DNA from: Gammaproteobacteria bacterium
Lineage (GTDB): Bacteria > Pseudomonadota > Gammaproteobacteria > SZUA-140
Direction of reading: 5' to 3'
Length of the DNA stretch: 8,262 nucleotides
Assembly (NCBI GenBank): GCA_026982145.1
Contig: JALSHQ010000392.1
Coordinates: 1 to 8,262, forward strand
Positions 1 to 6,434 of this stretch are shown here, one piece after another (position 1 is the stretch's first letter; the number at the start of each line of letters is the position of its first letter). The position numbers and the translations under genes were made by a program. The notes under the pieces were generated by a model. That model had not been told where the DNA came from. It did no database searches and worked only from the letters and a program-made list of their open reading frames with translations.

Positions 1-1156
1 CGGTGGCCATCTGACCAATTTCATCATTTGAACGCACCGTGGCTGCTAGGGTGAGGTCTGAATTTTGCTCGACGTTAACCAGCGTATCTCGAAAACGGTT
101 GATAGGGTTAAAAATAGTACTGATCGCAAGCCGACCTAAAAATGCAGCGAGGCAGATGCTAATGGCCAGCATGCTCCAGATGACGAGCGTAAGAAAATCT
201 TCTTTAGCGGTAACAGCGGCGGTGTCATCTGCGAGCTGTTGCTGTTGCGCTTTCAACAATGTCGTCAATAACGATTTTAGCTGATGGTTGATCGGTTCAA
301 TATTGGCTATCACTGAGTGGTTAACAATTGGCTTGTCGGGTGGTGTGTAGAGGTTGAAAATCTTTTCTGGTAACGGCACAAATTTCTTGCGTGCATCAGC
401 AAAAAGCCAAAAGGATTGGCGCTGTTTCAGGGTGAGTTGTTTGGTGTTGTTTTTTAATACCGAAAAACGTTTGGCATTTTGTTGTGCCAACTGCTGCTGC
501 TCATCGCGGAACTGTTTTTCGCCGCTCAATAAAAAGGTACGAATATTGGAAACTTCTAGTGCGGTTGCACCGCGCAAGTCTGCCATCATGCCGAGCAGTG
601 CCTTGCGCCCTTTATCCTCTGTTACTTTTAGTTCAAGATTAATAATGCGTGTCATCTGTCGGTTCATGATATCGGCGGCTGGAATCGCTTTCTCGGCGAG
701 CAGCTCAAACGCCGGGGCATTGTGGCTGCTGTTGATGCGAGGAGACGCCACAATCTTGTCACGCTCGGTTTTGAGCTCAGCCAGTAGCTGCTCAATTTCA
801 GCAAGGGCGTTTATCTGATGCTGTGCTCCCCCGCCGCTGGTGGCCTTTTTTAATGTGGCCAGCGCAGGTTCAATTTCACCGTTTCGGACTGCAGCCATCT
901 TCTCTTTAAAGCGCACATCATCACTCTGCACCCAGTTGTGCAGTGCGTTAATTTCATGGTTGATGCCGCTGATGAGGGCGGTTGTTGCAAAAGCGGCTGG
1001 GGCGCGTGATTCACTGATCTGATGGGCGAGCTGTGTTGATTTGCCAAGTTGCCAGAGTGTCACCACTGAGATCACGACGATGATTCCAGCCATCATCACA
1101 TAGGAGAGGGTCAGTTTTTTCTGCAGCGAGTGGCTACCTGCGGTTGATGCGGTCAT
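1..1156 (-). CDS. Methyl-accepting chemotaxis-like transducer, N-terminal part (runs off the left edge)
   Basis: An open frame on the minus strand runs without a stop from an ATG at 1154-1156 to the window edge, giving 385 residues. An AAGGA ribosome-binding sequence lies 9 bases before the ATG. The visible architecture is a short cytoplasmic tail, a first membrane helix (about residues 15-37), a largely helical extracytoplasmic region of about 280 residues with no cysteine, a second membrane helix (about 321-345), and a HAMP linker from about 346 with its typical NPIN start and SNDEIGQMA end. The sensor segment has patterns seen in helical-bundle sensor domains of chemoreceptors (SGINHEINALHNW, LLSGEKQF, PLPEKIF). 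A chemoreceptor is the likeliest identity, but the signalling domain is outside the window, so a histidine kinase or diguanylate cyclase is not excluded. The ligand cannot be read from the sequence. It lies on the same strand as prlC, 178 bases downstream of it. Confidence 0.85.
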   Translation of the reverse strand, partial: MTASTAGSHSLQKKLTLSYVMMAGIIVVISVVTLWQLGKSTQLAHQISESRAPAAFATTALISGINHEINALHNWVQSDDVRFKEKMAAVRNGEIEPALATLKKATSGGGAQHQINALAEIEQLLAELKTERDKIVASPRINSSHNAPAFELLAEKAIPAADIMNRQMTRIINLELKVTEDKGRKALLGMMADLRGATALEVSNIRTFLLSGEKQFRDEQQQLAQQNAKRFSVLKNNTKQLTLKQRQSFWLFADARKKFVPLPEKIFNLYTPPDKPIVNHSVIANIEPINHQLKSLLTTLLKAQQQQLADDTAAVTAKEDFLTLVIWSMLAISICLAAFLGRLAISTIFNPINRFRDTLVNVEQNSDLTLAATVRSNDEIGQMAT

Positions 1157-1289
1157 GTTGGTTTGTCCTTGTCTGCCAAGTTTAAATGTTGGCGGCTGTT
1201 ATCGATCGCACAGTGAGCCGTGGCGTCAAAAAAACCGCGCACTCAGCATGCAGGTGAATACAGCATTTAACATGCCACTATTGAAAATA

Positions 1290-1316
1290 GGGGTGCGTGC
1301 CCCTCAGAAAGAGGGG
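1290..1316 (-). terminator. GC-rich hairpin region after prlC, possible weak terminator
   Basis: Two overlapping inverted repeats lie just past the prlC stop. CCCCTC (1300-1305) pairs perfectly with GAGGGG (1311-1316) around a 5-base loop. GGGG and CCCC (1290-1303) can form an alternative stem that, read on the minus strand, is followed by TATTTTC. The U-tract is short and interrupted, so termination would be partial at best. It is placed where prlC transcription should end before the chemoreceptor gene. Confidence 0.35.
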
Positions 1317-1334
1317 GTGAGGCAGGGTAAGTGA

Positions 1335-3380
1335 TTAAGCGCTGGCAATGCCGCTGTGGCGCAGCAGGGCGTCGATTTGAGGTTCGCGGCCGCGAAAATC
1401 GATGAAAAGCTCCATCGGATCACGCGAGCCACCCTGCTCCAGAATCATTGAGAGAAAATTCAGGCCGGTCTCCCGGTCGAAAATGCCTTTCTCTTCAAAC
1501 AGCGAGAAGGCGTCGCTGGAGAGCACCTCAGCCCATTTATAGCTGTAGTAGCCCGCTGAGTAGCCGCCTGAAAAGATATGTGAAAAGCTGTGCGGAAAGC
1601 GGTTGAATGCGGGGGGGGTAAAGACGGAGACCTGCTGGCGCACATCGTCAAGAATCTCATGGATGCGAGCCCCTTTTTTGGGGTCATACTCGAGGTGGAT
1701 ACGAAAATCAAAAATCGAGAATTCGAGCTGACGTATCATCTGCATTCCGGATTGGAAGTTTTTGGCCGCCAGCATTTTGTCGAACATCTCATCCGGCAGT
1801 GCCTTTCCGCTCTGATAGTGGCCGGAGATCAGCGCCAACGCTTCACGCTCCCAGCACCAGTTCTCCATAAATTGGCTTGGTAGTTCAACCGCATCCCACG
1901 CGACGCCGTTAATGCCGGAGACACTCGGATAGTTCACCTTAGTGAGCATGTGGTGGAGGCCGTGGCCAAACTCATGGAAGAGGGTCAGCACCTCATCGTG
2001 GGTGAAAAGCGCCGGGTCGTCACCGATGGGTGAGGAGAAGTTACAGGTGAGGTAAGCGACCGGTGTTTGAATGTCGCCGCTATCGGTGAGCTTGCGTACG
2101 ATGCACTCATCCATCCACGCGCCACCCCGTTTGAACTGGCGCGCATAGAGGTCGAGGTAGAACTGCCCGCGCAGTTGTCCTTCCTTATCGAAAATCTCAA
2201 AGAAGCGCACATCTTTATGCCACGTTTCGACCCGACGAGATTCAGTGATGTTGAGACCGTAAAGCTTTTCGACCACCGCGAACATCCCCTGAATGACCCG
2301 GTGCTCAGGAAAATAAGGTTTGATCGCCTCTTGTGAAATCGAGTATTTATGCTGGCGCAATTTTTCACCGTAATAGACGATATCCCACGCCTCAAGATCG
2401 GCAATGCCGTGTTCTATTTTAGCAAAGGCCCGCAGCTCATCGAGGTCAGCTTGGGCGATTGGCTGTGAGCGCTCGGCAAGGTCGGTAAGGAAATCGATCA
2501 CTTGCGTCGTTGAGAGTGCCATCTTGGTGGCGATGGAACGCTCGGCATAATTTTCAAAGCCGAGCAGTTGTGCCGCCTCATGTCGCAGCGCCAAGATCTG
2601 CTCCATCAGCGGGCTGTTATCCCACTGTCCGGCATGTGGCCCTTCATCGGAAGCGCGGGTCACAAAGGCGGTGTAGATCTCCTTTCTGAATGCGCGTTCA
2701 TCCGCATAGGTGATCACCCCAAGGTACGATGGAAACTCCAGCGTAAAGAGCCACCCTTGTTGCTCACGCTGCGTTGCACTCTGTTGTGCCATCGCCCGCA
2801 CCGACTCAGGCAGGCCGGCCAGCGCGCTTTCATCGGTGATGAGCTTGGTCCATGCGCGGGTGGCATCGAGAATGTGCTCTTCAAATTGACTGGTGAGTGC
2901 GGAGAGCTCTTCCATCAGCGCTTTGTAGCGCGCTTGCTGATCGGGGTTGAGGTCGATGCCTGAAAGTCGAAAATCACGGATGGCATTATCGATGATCTTT
3001 TTCTGTGCACTATCGAGCTGATGATACACATCACCCTTGGCGATCGACTGATAGGCTTTAAAAAGCCCCGCATGCTGCCCCATCTCGGTGGCGTAGTTGC
3101 TGAGCTTGCCGAGGCAGGCGTTATAAGCGGCGCGCAACTCGTCGCTATTAACCACGGAATTAAGGTGGCTCACCGGTGACCAGACACGCGCAAGGCGTTC
3201 ATCCAGATCTTCCAGCGGTTGCACCAGATTATCCCAAGTGTAATCGCGATTGGCCGTAAGCAGCTGCTGCACTTGAGCGCGCGACTCAGCCAGTACCTGA
3301 TCGATAGCGGGTTCAACATGTTCAGCCTTTATCAGGCTGAAACGGGGCAGACCACTGAGGTCGAGTAACGGGTTTTTCAT
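1335..3380 (-). CDS. prlC: Oligopeptidase A (M3 family zinc metallopeptidase)
   Basis: This is a 681-residue cytosolic thimet-type oligopeptidase, which degrades short peptides, including cleaved signal peptides in the E. coli orthologue (680 residues). The N-terminus MKNPLL..LPRFS..KAEHVEPA matches the family start, so the ATG at 3378-3380 is chosen over an upstream in-frame TTG at 3428 that would add 16 atypical residues. The zinc site is visible as H469-E470-x-x-H473 within FHEFGHGLHH, with E499 in VELPSQFMENW as the probable third ligand. The substrate-binding loop GGYSAGYYSY near the C-terminus is intact. An AAGGG sequence sits about 12 bases before the ATG, a little far. The gene is divergent from gor, the same neighbourhood as in E. 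coli. The E. coli gene is heat-shock induced, but I see no sigma-32 sequence directly upstream here. No frameshift or missing catalytic residue is seen. Confidence 0.97.
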   Translation of the reverse strand: MKNPLLDLSGLPRFSLIKAEHVEPAIDQVLAESRAQVQQLLTANRDYTWDNLVQPLEDLDERLARVWSPVSHLNSVVNSDELRAAYNACLGKLSNYATEMGQHAGLFKAYQSIAKGDVYHQLDSAQKKIIDNAIRDFRLSGIDLNPDQQARYKALMEELSALTSQFEEHILDATRAWTKLITDESALAGLPESVRAMAQQSATQREQQGWLFTLEFPSYLGVITYADERAFRKEIYTAFVTRASDEGPHAGQWDNSPLMEQILALRHEAAQLLGFENYAERSIATKMALSTTQVIDFLTDLAERSQPIAQADLDELRAFAKIEHGIADLEAWDIVYYGEKLRQHKYSISQEAIKPYFPEHRVIQGMFAVVEKLYGLNITESRRVETWHKDVRFFEIFDKEGQLRGQFYLDLYARQFKRGGAWMDECIVRKLTDSGDIQTPVAYLTCNFSSPIGDDPALFTHDEVLTLFHEFGHGLHHMLTKVNYPSVSGINGVAWDAVELPSQFMENWCWEREALALISGHYQSGKALPDEMFDKMLAAKNFQSGMQMIRQLEFSIFDFRIHLEYDPKKGARIHEILDDVRQQVSVFTPPAFNRFPHSFSHIFSGGYSAGYYSYKWAEVLSSDAFSLFEEKGIFDRETGLNFLSMILEQGGSRDPMELFIDFRGREPQIDALLRHSGIASA

Positions 3381-3399
3381 CGCTTGGGAGGTCCCTTTC

Positions 3400-3428
3400 A
3401 ATATGGTTCGTTCACGTGCAGTTGGCAA
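3400..3428 (-). promoter_or_regulatory. Candidate sigma-70 promoter for prlC
   Basis: Read on the minus strand, TTGCCA (3423-3428, 5 of 6 matches to the -35 consensus) is separated by exactly 17 bases from CATATT (3400-3405, 4 of 6 matches to the -10). The difficulty is that transcription would start around 3393, inside the AAGGG ribosome-binding sequence of prlC, leaving a very short leader. It is therefore a weak candidate. Confidence 0.25.
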
Positions 3429-3430
3429 CT
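3420..3430. repeat. Short inverted repeat in the prlC-gor divergent region, possible operator
   Basis: AGTTG-G-CAACT is a perfect 5+5 base inverted repeat around one central base. It overlaps the candidate prlC -35 element, and a CACGTG palindrome lies close by at 3413-3418. Position between divergent genes fits an operator, but no known regulator is recognised and a repeat this short can arise by chance. Confidence 0.25.
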
Positions 3431-3443
3431 AATGTACCATGTT

Positions 3444-3475
3444 AAAAAAGCCTGCGCACCGGGGTGTGGCAGGCT
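3444..3475 (-). terminator. Intrinsic terminator, minus strand, between gor and prlC
   Basis: On the minus strand a stem AGCCTGC/GCAGGCT (7 base pairs, 3469-3475 with 3449-3455) continues, after one bulged base, with three more pairs around a 6-base loop. It is followed at once by six T residues (complement of 3444-3449). This is the classic Rho-independent layout in the minus direction; the plus strand has no U-tract after the stem. It would stop transcripts coming leftward from the gor side before prlC. On the gor messenger the same bases form a hairpin ending 5 bases before the ribosome-binding sequence. Confidence 0.7.
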
Positions 3476-3493
3476 GTGAAAGGGGAAGATAAC

Positions 3494-4861
3494 ATGGCAC
3501 ATCATTTTGATTTAATCGCCATCGGCGGGGGTAGCGGCGGCATTGCGGTGGCACGGCGCGCCACAGAATATGGGGCGAAGTGCGCGGTGATAGAAGCGAG
3601 CCATTTGGGCGGCACCTGCGTTAATGTTGGGTGTGTGCCTAAAAAGGTGATGTGGTATGCCGCGCAACTCAATCACGCACTGCATGACGCGCCCGACTAC
3701 GGGTTCGATGCCGCGCTAACCACCATCGCACCCCGAGGGCACCTTGACTGGCAACAGCTTAAAACAAAACGTGACGCCTATGTTGAGCGGCTGAATAAAA
3801 TTTATGCGCGTAACTTGGAAAACTCAGGGGTGACGGTGGTGAAGGGGCGCGCTGCATTTACCTCAGAAAATAGCGTGACGGTGGCGGGCGAGACTTACAG
3901 TGCAAACCACATCGTCATCGCTTGTGGTGGTCGCCCTGCCCTGCCCAAGATCAAAGGCGTAGAATATGGCATCACTTCGGACGGTTTTTTTGAGCTGGCG
4001 GCCGCGCCGCGCCGGGTGGCGATTATCGGCTCAGGTTATATTGCGGTTGAACTCGCAGGGGTCTTGAACGGGCTGGGCAGTGAGGTGAGCCTACTGTTGC
4101 GACGACAACATCTGCTCAAAAATTTCGATGTGATGCTGCGTGAAGCACTGTTGGAACAGATGCAGGATGACGGCATCCTGATTGCCACCGGCATCAACCT
4201 TTCCGCTGTTGAACGTGGCCGTGATGAGGTGTTGACACTGCGCACCCATGATGGTCATACGATGGCAGGTTATGATGCGCTGATCTGGGCGATTGGGCGA
4301 GAGAGTAATGTCGATGGCCTTAACCTTGCCGCGGCCGGATTGAGCATCGATGAGGCGGGTTTTATTGCGGTGGATTCATTTCAGAATAGCATTGTGAAGG
4401 GGATTTATGCGATTGGCGATGTGACCGGGCAAGCGGCACTGACCCCGGTGGCGATAGCCGCGGGGCGACGATTAGCGGATCGCCTCTTTGGCGGAAAGCC
4501 GACCGCTAAATTGGACCAGCGTAATATTCCTTCCGTTGTTTTTAGTCATCCTCCTGTGGGGAGTGTGGGGATCACCGAAGATGAAGCGCGTGAACAATTT
4601 GGCGACGACGTTAAAATATATCAAACCCGTTTCACCCCAATGTACTACGCACTCACCACACGCAAACAGCGCAGCACCATGAAATTAATTACCACAGGCG
4701 CAGATGAAAAGGTGGTTGGGTGCCATATTATCGGAGATGGTGCTGATGAGATGCTGCAAGGTTTTGCCGTTGCGATAAAAATGGGGGCGACCAAAGCAGA
4801 CTTTGACAACACCATTGCGATTCATCCCACCAGCAGTGAAGAGCTGGTCACGATGCGTTAA
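3494..4861 (+). CDS. gor: Glutathione-disulfide reductase
   Basis: This flavoprotein reduces glutathione disulfide with NADPH in the cytoplasm. It has 455 residues, against about 450 in E. coli. The start at ATG 3494 follows AGGGGA (3481-3486) at good spacing and gives MAHHFDLIAIGGGSGG, the expected family N-terminus; an upstream in-frame GTG at 3464 lies inside the terminator hairpin and is rejected. Visible elements are the FAD-binding GGGSGG (11-16), the redox disulfide C42/C47 in GGTCVNVGCVPKK, the nucleotide-binding GSGYIAVELAG (179-189), the second FAD motif YAIGD (305-309), and the active-site H444 and E449 in HPTSSEE. At the NADPH-phosphate site, R203 is present, but the second arginine of the E. 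coli enzyme (R204 there) appears to be lysine, K209. The charge is kept, so NADPH use is still expected. The gene heads a probable gor-yrdA-protease transcript. Confidence 0.97.
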   Translation: MAHHFDLIAIGGGSGGIAVARRATEYGAKCAVIEASHLGGTCVNVGCVPKKVMWYAAQLNHALHDAPDYGFDAALTTIAPRGHLDWQQLKTKRDAYVERLNKIYARNLENSGVTVVKGRAAFTSENSVTVAGETYSANHIVIACGGRPALPKIKGVEYGITSDGFFELAAAPRRVAIIGSGYIAVELAGVLNGLGSEVSLLLRRQHLLKNFDVMLREALLEQMQDDGILIATGINLSAVERGRDEVLTLRTHDGHTMAGYDALIWAIGRESNVDGLNLAAAGLSIDEAGFIAVDSFQNSIVKGIYAIGDVTGQAALTPVAIAAGRRLADRLFGGKPTAKLDQRNIPSVVFSHPPVGSVGITEDEAREQFGDDVKIYQTRFTPMYYALTTRKQRSTMKLITTGADEKVVGCHIIGDGADEMLQGFAVAIKMGATKADFDNTIAIHPTSSEELVTMR

Positions 4862-4900
4862 CGAAAGTCAGTCATTTTATTTTTTGCAGGAGCTGCCGTG

Positions 4901-5437
4901 ATGGCAATTAGAAAATACCTAGATATTACCCCAGTCATTGCAGCCAGTGCTTTCATTGATGAAACCGCACTGGTGATCGGTGATGTAACGGTGGGCGAAG
5001 AGGCCTCGCTCTGGCCGATGGTGGTGGCGCGCGGCGATGTGCATTCAATCACCATCGGAGCGCGCACCAACATACAAGATGGTTCAATACTGCATGTCAC
5101 CGCAGACAATGAATACAACCCCGGCGGCAGTGCATTGGTGGTCGGCGACGATGTTACGGTCGGGCATGGCGCGATCTTGCACGCCTGCACCATCGGTGAT
5201 TTTTCACTGGTGGGGATGGGCGCAACGCTGCTCGATGGCGCGATCATTGAAGACCATGTGATGGTCGGTGCGGGTGCACTGGTTGCGCCGGGGAAAAGAT
5301 TGGAGAGCGGATATCTTTATCTCGGCAGCCCGGCACGGAAGGCGCGCTCGCTTACAGAGAAAGAGCTGGCGTGGTTGGCCTATTCGTCAGCCCATTATGT
5401 GGCGCTGAAAAACAATCACATGCAAAGTGCTGTGTGA
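4901..5437 (+). CDS. yrdA: Gamma-class carbonic anhydrase-like hexapeptide-repeat protein (YrdA family)
   Basis: This 178-residue left-handed beta-helix protein belongs to the YrdA/PaaY group of gamma carbonic anhydrase-like trimers. The repeats (for example VIGDV, TIGAR, VVGDD, CTIGD) span most of the chain, and a C-terminal helix carries the family phrase SGYLYLGSPARK. The three metal-binding histidines expected for the family are present: H65 in GSILHVT, and H89 and H94 in VGHGAILHAC. R44, D46 and Q59 in ARGDVH and TNIQDG are conserved too. True hydration of CO2 by YrdA proteins is not well established, so the biochemical role is open. ATG 4901 is preferred over the adjacent GTG 4898 because AGGAG (4888-4892) then sits 8 bases upstream. 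It begins 39 bases after the gor stop with no terminator between, so it is probably co-transcribed. Confidence 0.93.
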   Translation: MAIRKYLDITPVIAASAFIDETALVIGDVTVGEEASLWPMVVARGDVHSITIGARTNIQDGSILHVTADNEYNPGGSALVVGDDVTVGHGAILHACTIGDFSLVGMGATLLDGAIIEDHVMVGAGALVAPGKRLESGYLYLGSPARKARSLTEKELAWLAYSSAHYVALKNNHMQSAV

Positions 5438-5472
5438 TTTAACCTATTACTAATATGGTGGAACCATCGCGA

Positions 5473-6261
5473 ATGAAAAAAATTATTGCGGCATTAATCA
5501 TTAGCCTATGGCTGGTCGGTTGTGCCACCTCCCCTACCGGCCGCACGCAGTTAGCATTTATGCCGGAATCACAGATGATCACCATGGGGGTGCAATCCTT
5601 TCACCAACTGCTGCAAGAGACGCCACGTCTGGATGATGAACGTATCAACCGCTATGTGCAGTGCATTGGCGATGCAATTACTCAGCTGCCATCAGTGCAG
5701 GCGCAGAGCAGTGACTGGGAGATTGTCGTCTTTGATGACCTATCCGCCAACGCCTTTGCGTTGCCGGGCGGCAAAATCGGTGTACACAAAGGGTTGTTGA
5801 GTGTGGCTGTCACACCGGCACAAGTGGCGGCGGTGATGGGGCATGAAGTGGGGCATGTGCTGGCGCGCCACGGTAATGAGCGCGTCTCGCAATCCTTTGC
5901 GGCGAACCAAGGCCTGTCGCTACTAGAGGGTTGGTTGGGCACAACGGATTATAAAAATCAGGGGGCAATTATGTCAGCACTCGGGGTGGGGACTAAGGTG
6001 GGAGTGCTGTTGCCGTTTGGTCGCGCGCATGAGAGTGAGGCCGATGCCATGGGGCAGGAGCTAATGGCTCGCGCCGGTTTTGATCCACGCGCGAGCGTCA
6101 CACTATGGCAGAACATGGCGCGAGGCAGCAGCGGTGGAACCCCGGAGTTTCTCTCGACACATCCATCACATGACCGCCGCATTGATCAGCTGAATGAAGG
6201 GATGGCCAGTGCTGTTACGCTTTATCAGCAGTCGGGCAAAAAACCGCAATGCCAGCGTTGA
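5473..6261 (+). CDS. LoiP-like M48 family zinc metalloprotease, lipoprotein
   Basis: A 262-residue periplasmic lipoprotein protease. From ATG 5473 the protein opens with MKKIIAALIISLWLVGC, a lipoprotein signal peptide with lipobox LVGC and the lipidated cysteine at residue 17. Residue +2 is alanine, which favours sorting to the outer membrane. The M48 catalytic site is complete: H124-E125-x-x-H128 in MGHEVGHVLARHG, with E187 in ESEAD as the third zinc ligand. The segment NAFALPGGKIGVHKGLL before it is also typical. E. coli LoiP, of similar length, is an outer-membrane protease linked to osmotic and envelope stress; YcaL is a close alternative, so no symbol is given. An upstream ATG at 5455 has no ribosome-binding sequence and would put six charged or polar residues before the signal peptide, so it is rejected. 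It lies 35 bases after yrdA, probably in the same operon. Confidence 0.92.
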   Translation: MKKIIAALIISLWLVGCATSPTGRTQLAFMPESQMITMGVQSFHQLLQETPRLDDERINRYVQCIGDAITQLPSVQAQSSDWEIVVFDDLSANAFALPGGKIGVHKGLLSVAVTPAQVAAVMGHEVGHVLARHGNERVSQSFAANQGLSLLEGWLGTTDYKNQGAIMSALGVGTKVGVLLPFGRAHESEADAMGQELMARAGFDPRASVTLWQNMARGSSGGTPEFLSTHPSHDRRIDQLNEGMASAVTLYQQSGKKPQCQR

Positions 6262-6264
6262 TGG

Positions 6265-6274
6265 GTGATATCAC
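6265..6274. repeat. Perfect 10-base palindrome after the LoiP-like gene
   Basis: GTGATATCAC reads the same on both strands and starts 4 bases after the stop codon at 6259-6261. It has no loop and no following U-tract, so it is a poor terminator; a protein-binding site is possible. A nearby GGTGC/GCACC pair (6283-6287 with 6310-6314) has a 22-base loop and is equally weak. I see no good terminator between the LoiP-like gene and the small heat-shock gene. Confidence 0.3.
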
Positions 6275-6313
6275 TTATTGATGGTGCCTCCTGTAAAAAA
6301 TATTGAGTAGCAC

Positions 6314-6342
6314 CTTGTATATTGCACTGTTGTCCCCAGATT
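6314..6342 (+). promoter_or_regulatory. Sigma-32 (RpoH) heat-shock promoter
   Basis: CTTGTA (6314-6319) matches the sigma-32 -35 element CTTGAA in 5 of 6 positions. After a 14-base spacer follows CCCCAGATT (6334-6342), close to the CCCCAT-T type -10 element. Spacing lies within the usual 13-15 base range. The predicted start of transcription is about 6349-6352, giving an untranslated leader of about 85 bases before the first small heat-shock gene. Sequence and context (two small heat-shock proteins and a J-protein) agree, which is why confidence is high for a promoter read by eye. Confidence 0.8.
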
Positions 6343-6356
6343 AATAATCATGAGTC

Positions 6357-6428
6357 GCGGGGAAGCGTTGCAGTGAAGAGATCGCTTTTCCGCATATGAA
6401 TTGGTGAGCTATCAGTCAAAAGGAGGAG
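6357..6428 (+). promoter_or_regulatory. Structured 5' leader of the small heat-shock operon, possible RNA thermometer
   Basis: Two mutually exclusive pairings are visible. Hairpin A pairs GCGGGGAAGCG (6357-6367) with CGCTTTTCCGC (6383-6393): 11 continuous pairs including two G-U, around a 15-base loop. Hairpin B pairs CTTTTCC (6385-6391) with GGAGGAG (6422-6428) of the ribosome-binding site: 7 pairs, with the four U residues facing AGGA as in fourU RNA thermometers. A leaves the ribosome-binding site free and B would hide it. A looks more stable by eye, so whether B ever forms is uncertain. Confidence 0.4.
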
Positions 6429-6431
6429 ATA
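6414..6431 (+). promoter_or_regulatory. Extended ribosome-binding block of the first small heat-shock gene
   Basis: AGTCAAAAGGAGGAGATA contains a strong AAGGAGG core. It matches the block before the second small heat-shock gene (7001-7018) at 17 of 18 positions. In the second gene the block is followed by 3 bases and then ATG. Applying the same spacing here points to the second of the two adjacent ATG codons, 6435, as the start. Confidence 0.85.
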
Positions 6432-6434
6432 ATG

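Noticed and set aside
39..1047. Several open frames inside the chemoreceptor region on both strands
   Set aside because: They overlap a continuous 385-codon minus-strand frame with clear membrane helices and HAMP linker, lack family features, and are shadows of it.
1198..1229. Promoter for the chemoreceptor gene, minus strand (TTGACG at 1224-1229 with GATAAC at 1198-1203)
   Set aside because: The spacer is 20 bases, too long for a normal sigma-70 promoter. A CGATAA sequence resembling part of a sigma-28 -10 element is present, but no TAAAG-like -35 lies at the right distance.
3381..3428. Longer prlC starting at TTG 3428
   Set aside because: It adds 16 residues not found in the family, while ATG 3380 gives the conserved N-terminus and usual length.
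6283..6314. GGTGC/GCACC stem as terminator after the LoiP-like gene
   Set aside because: Only five pairs with a 22-base loop and no U-tract; it overlaps the sigma-32 promoter.
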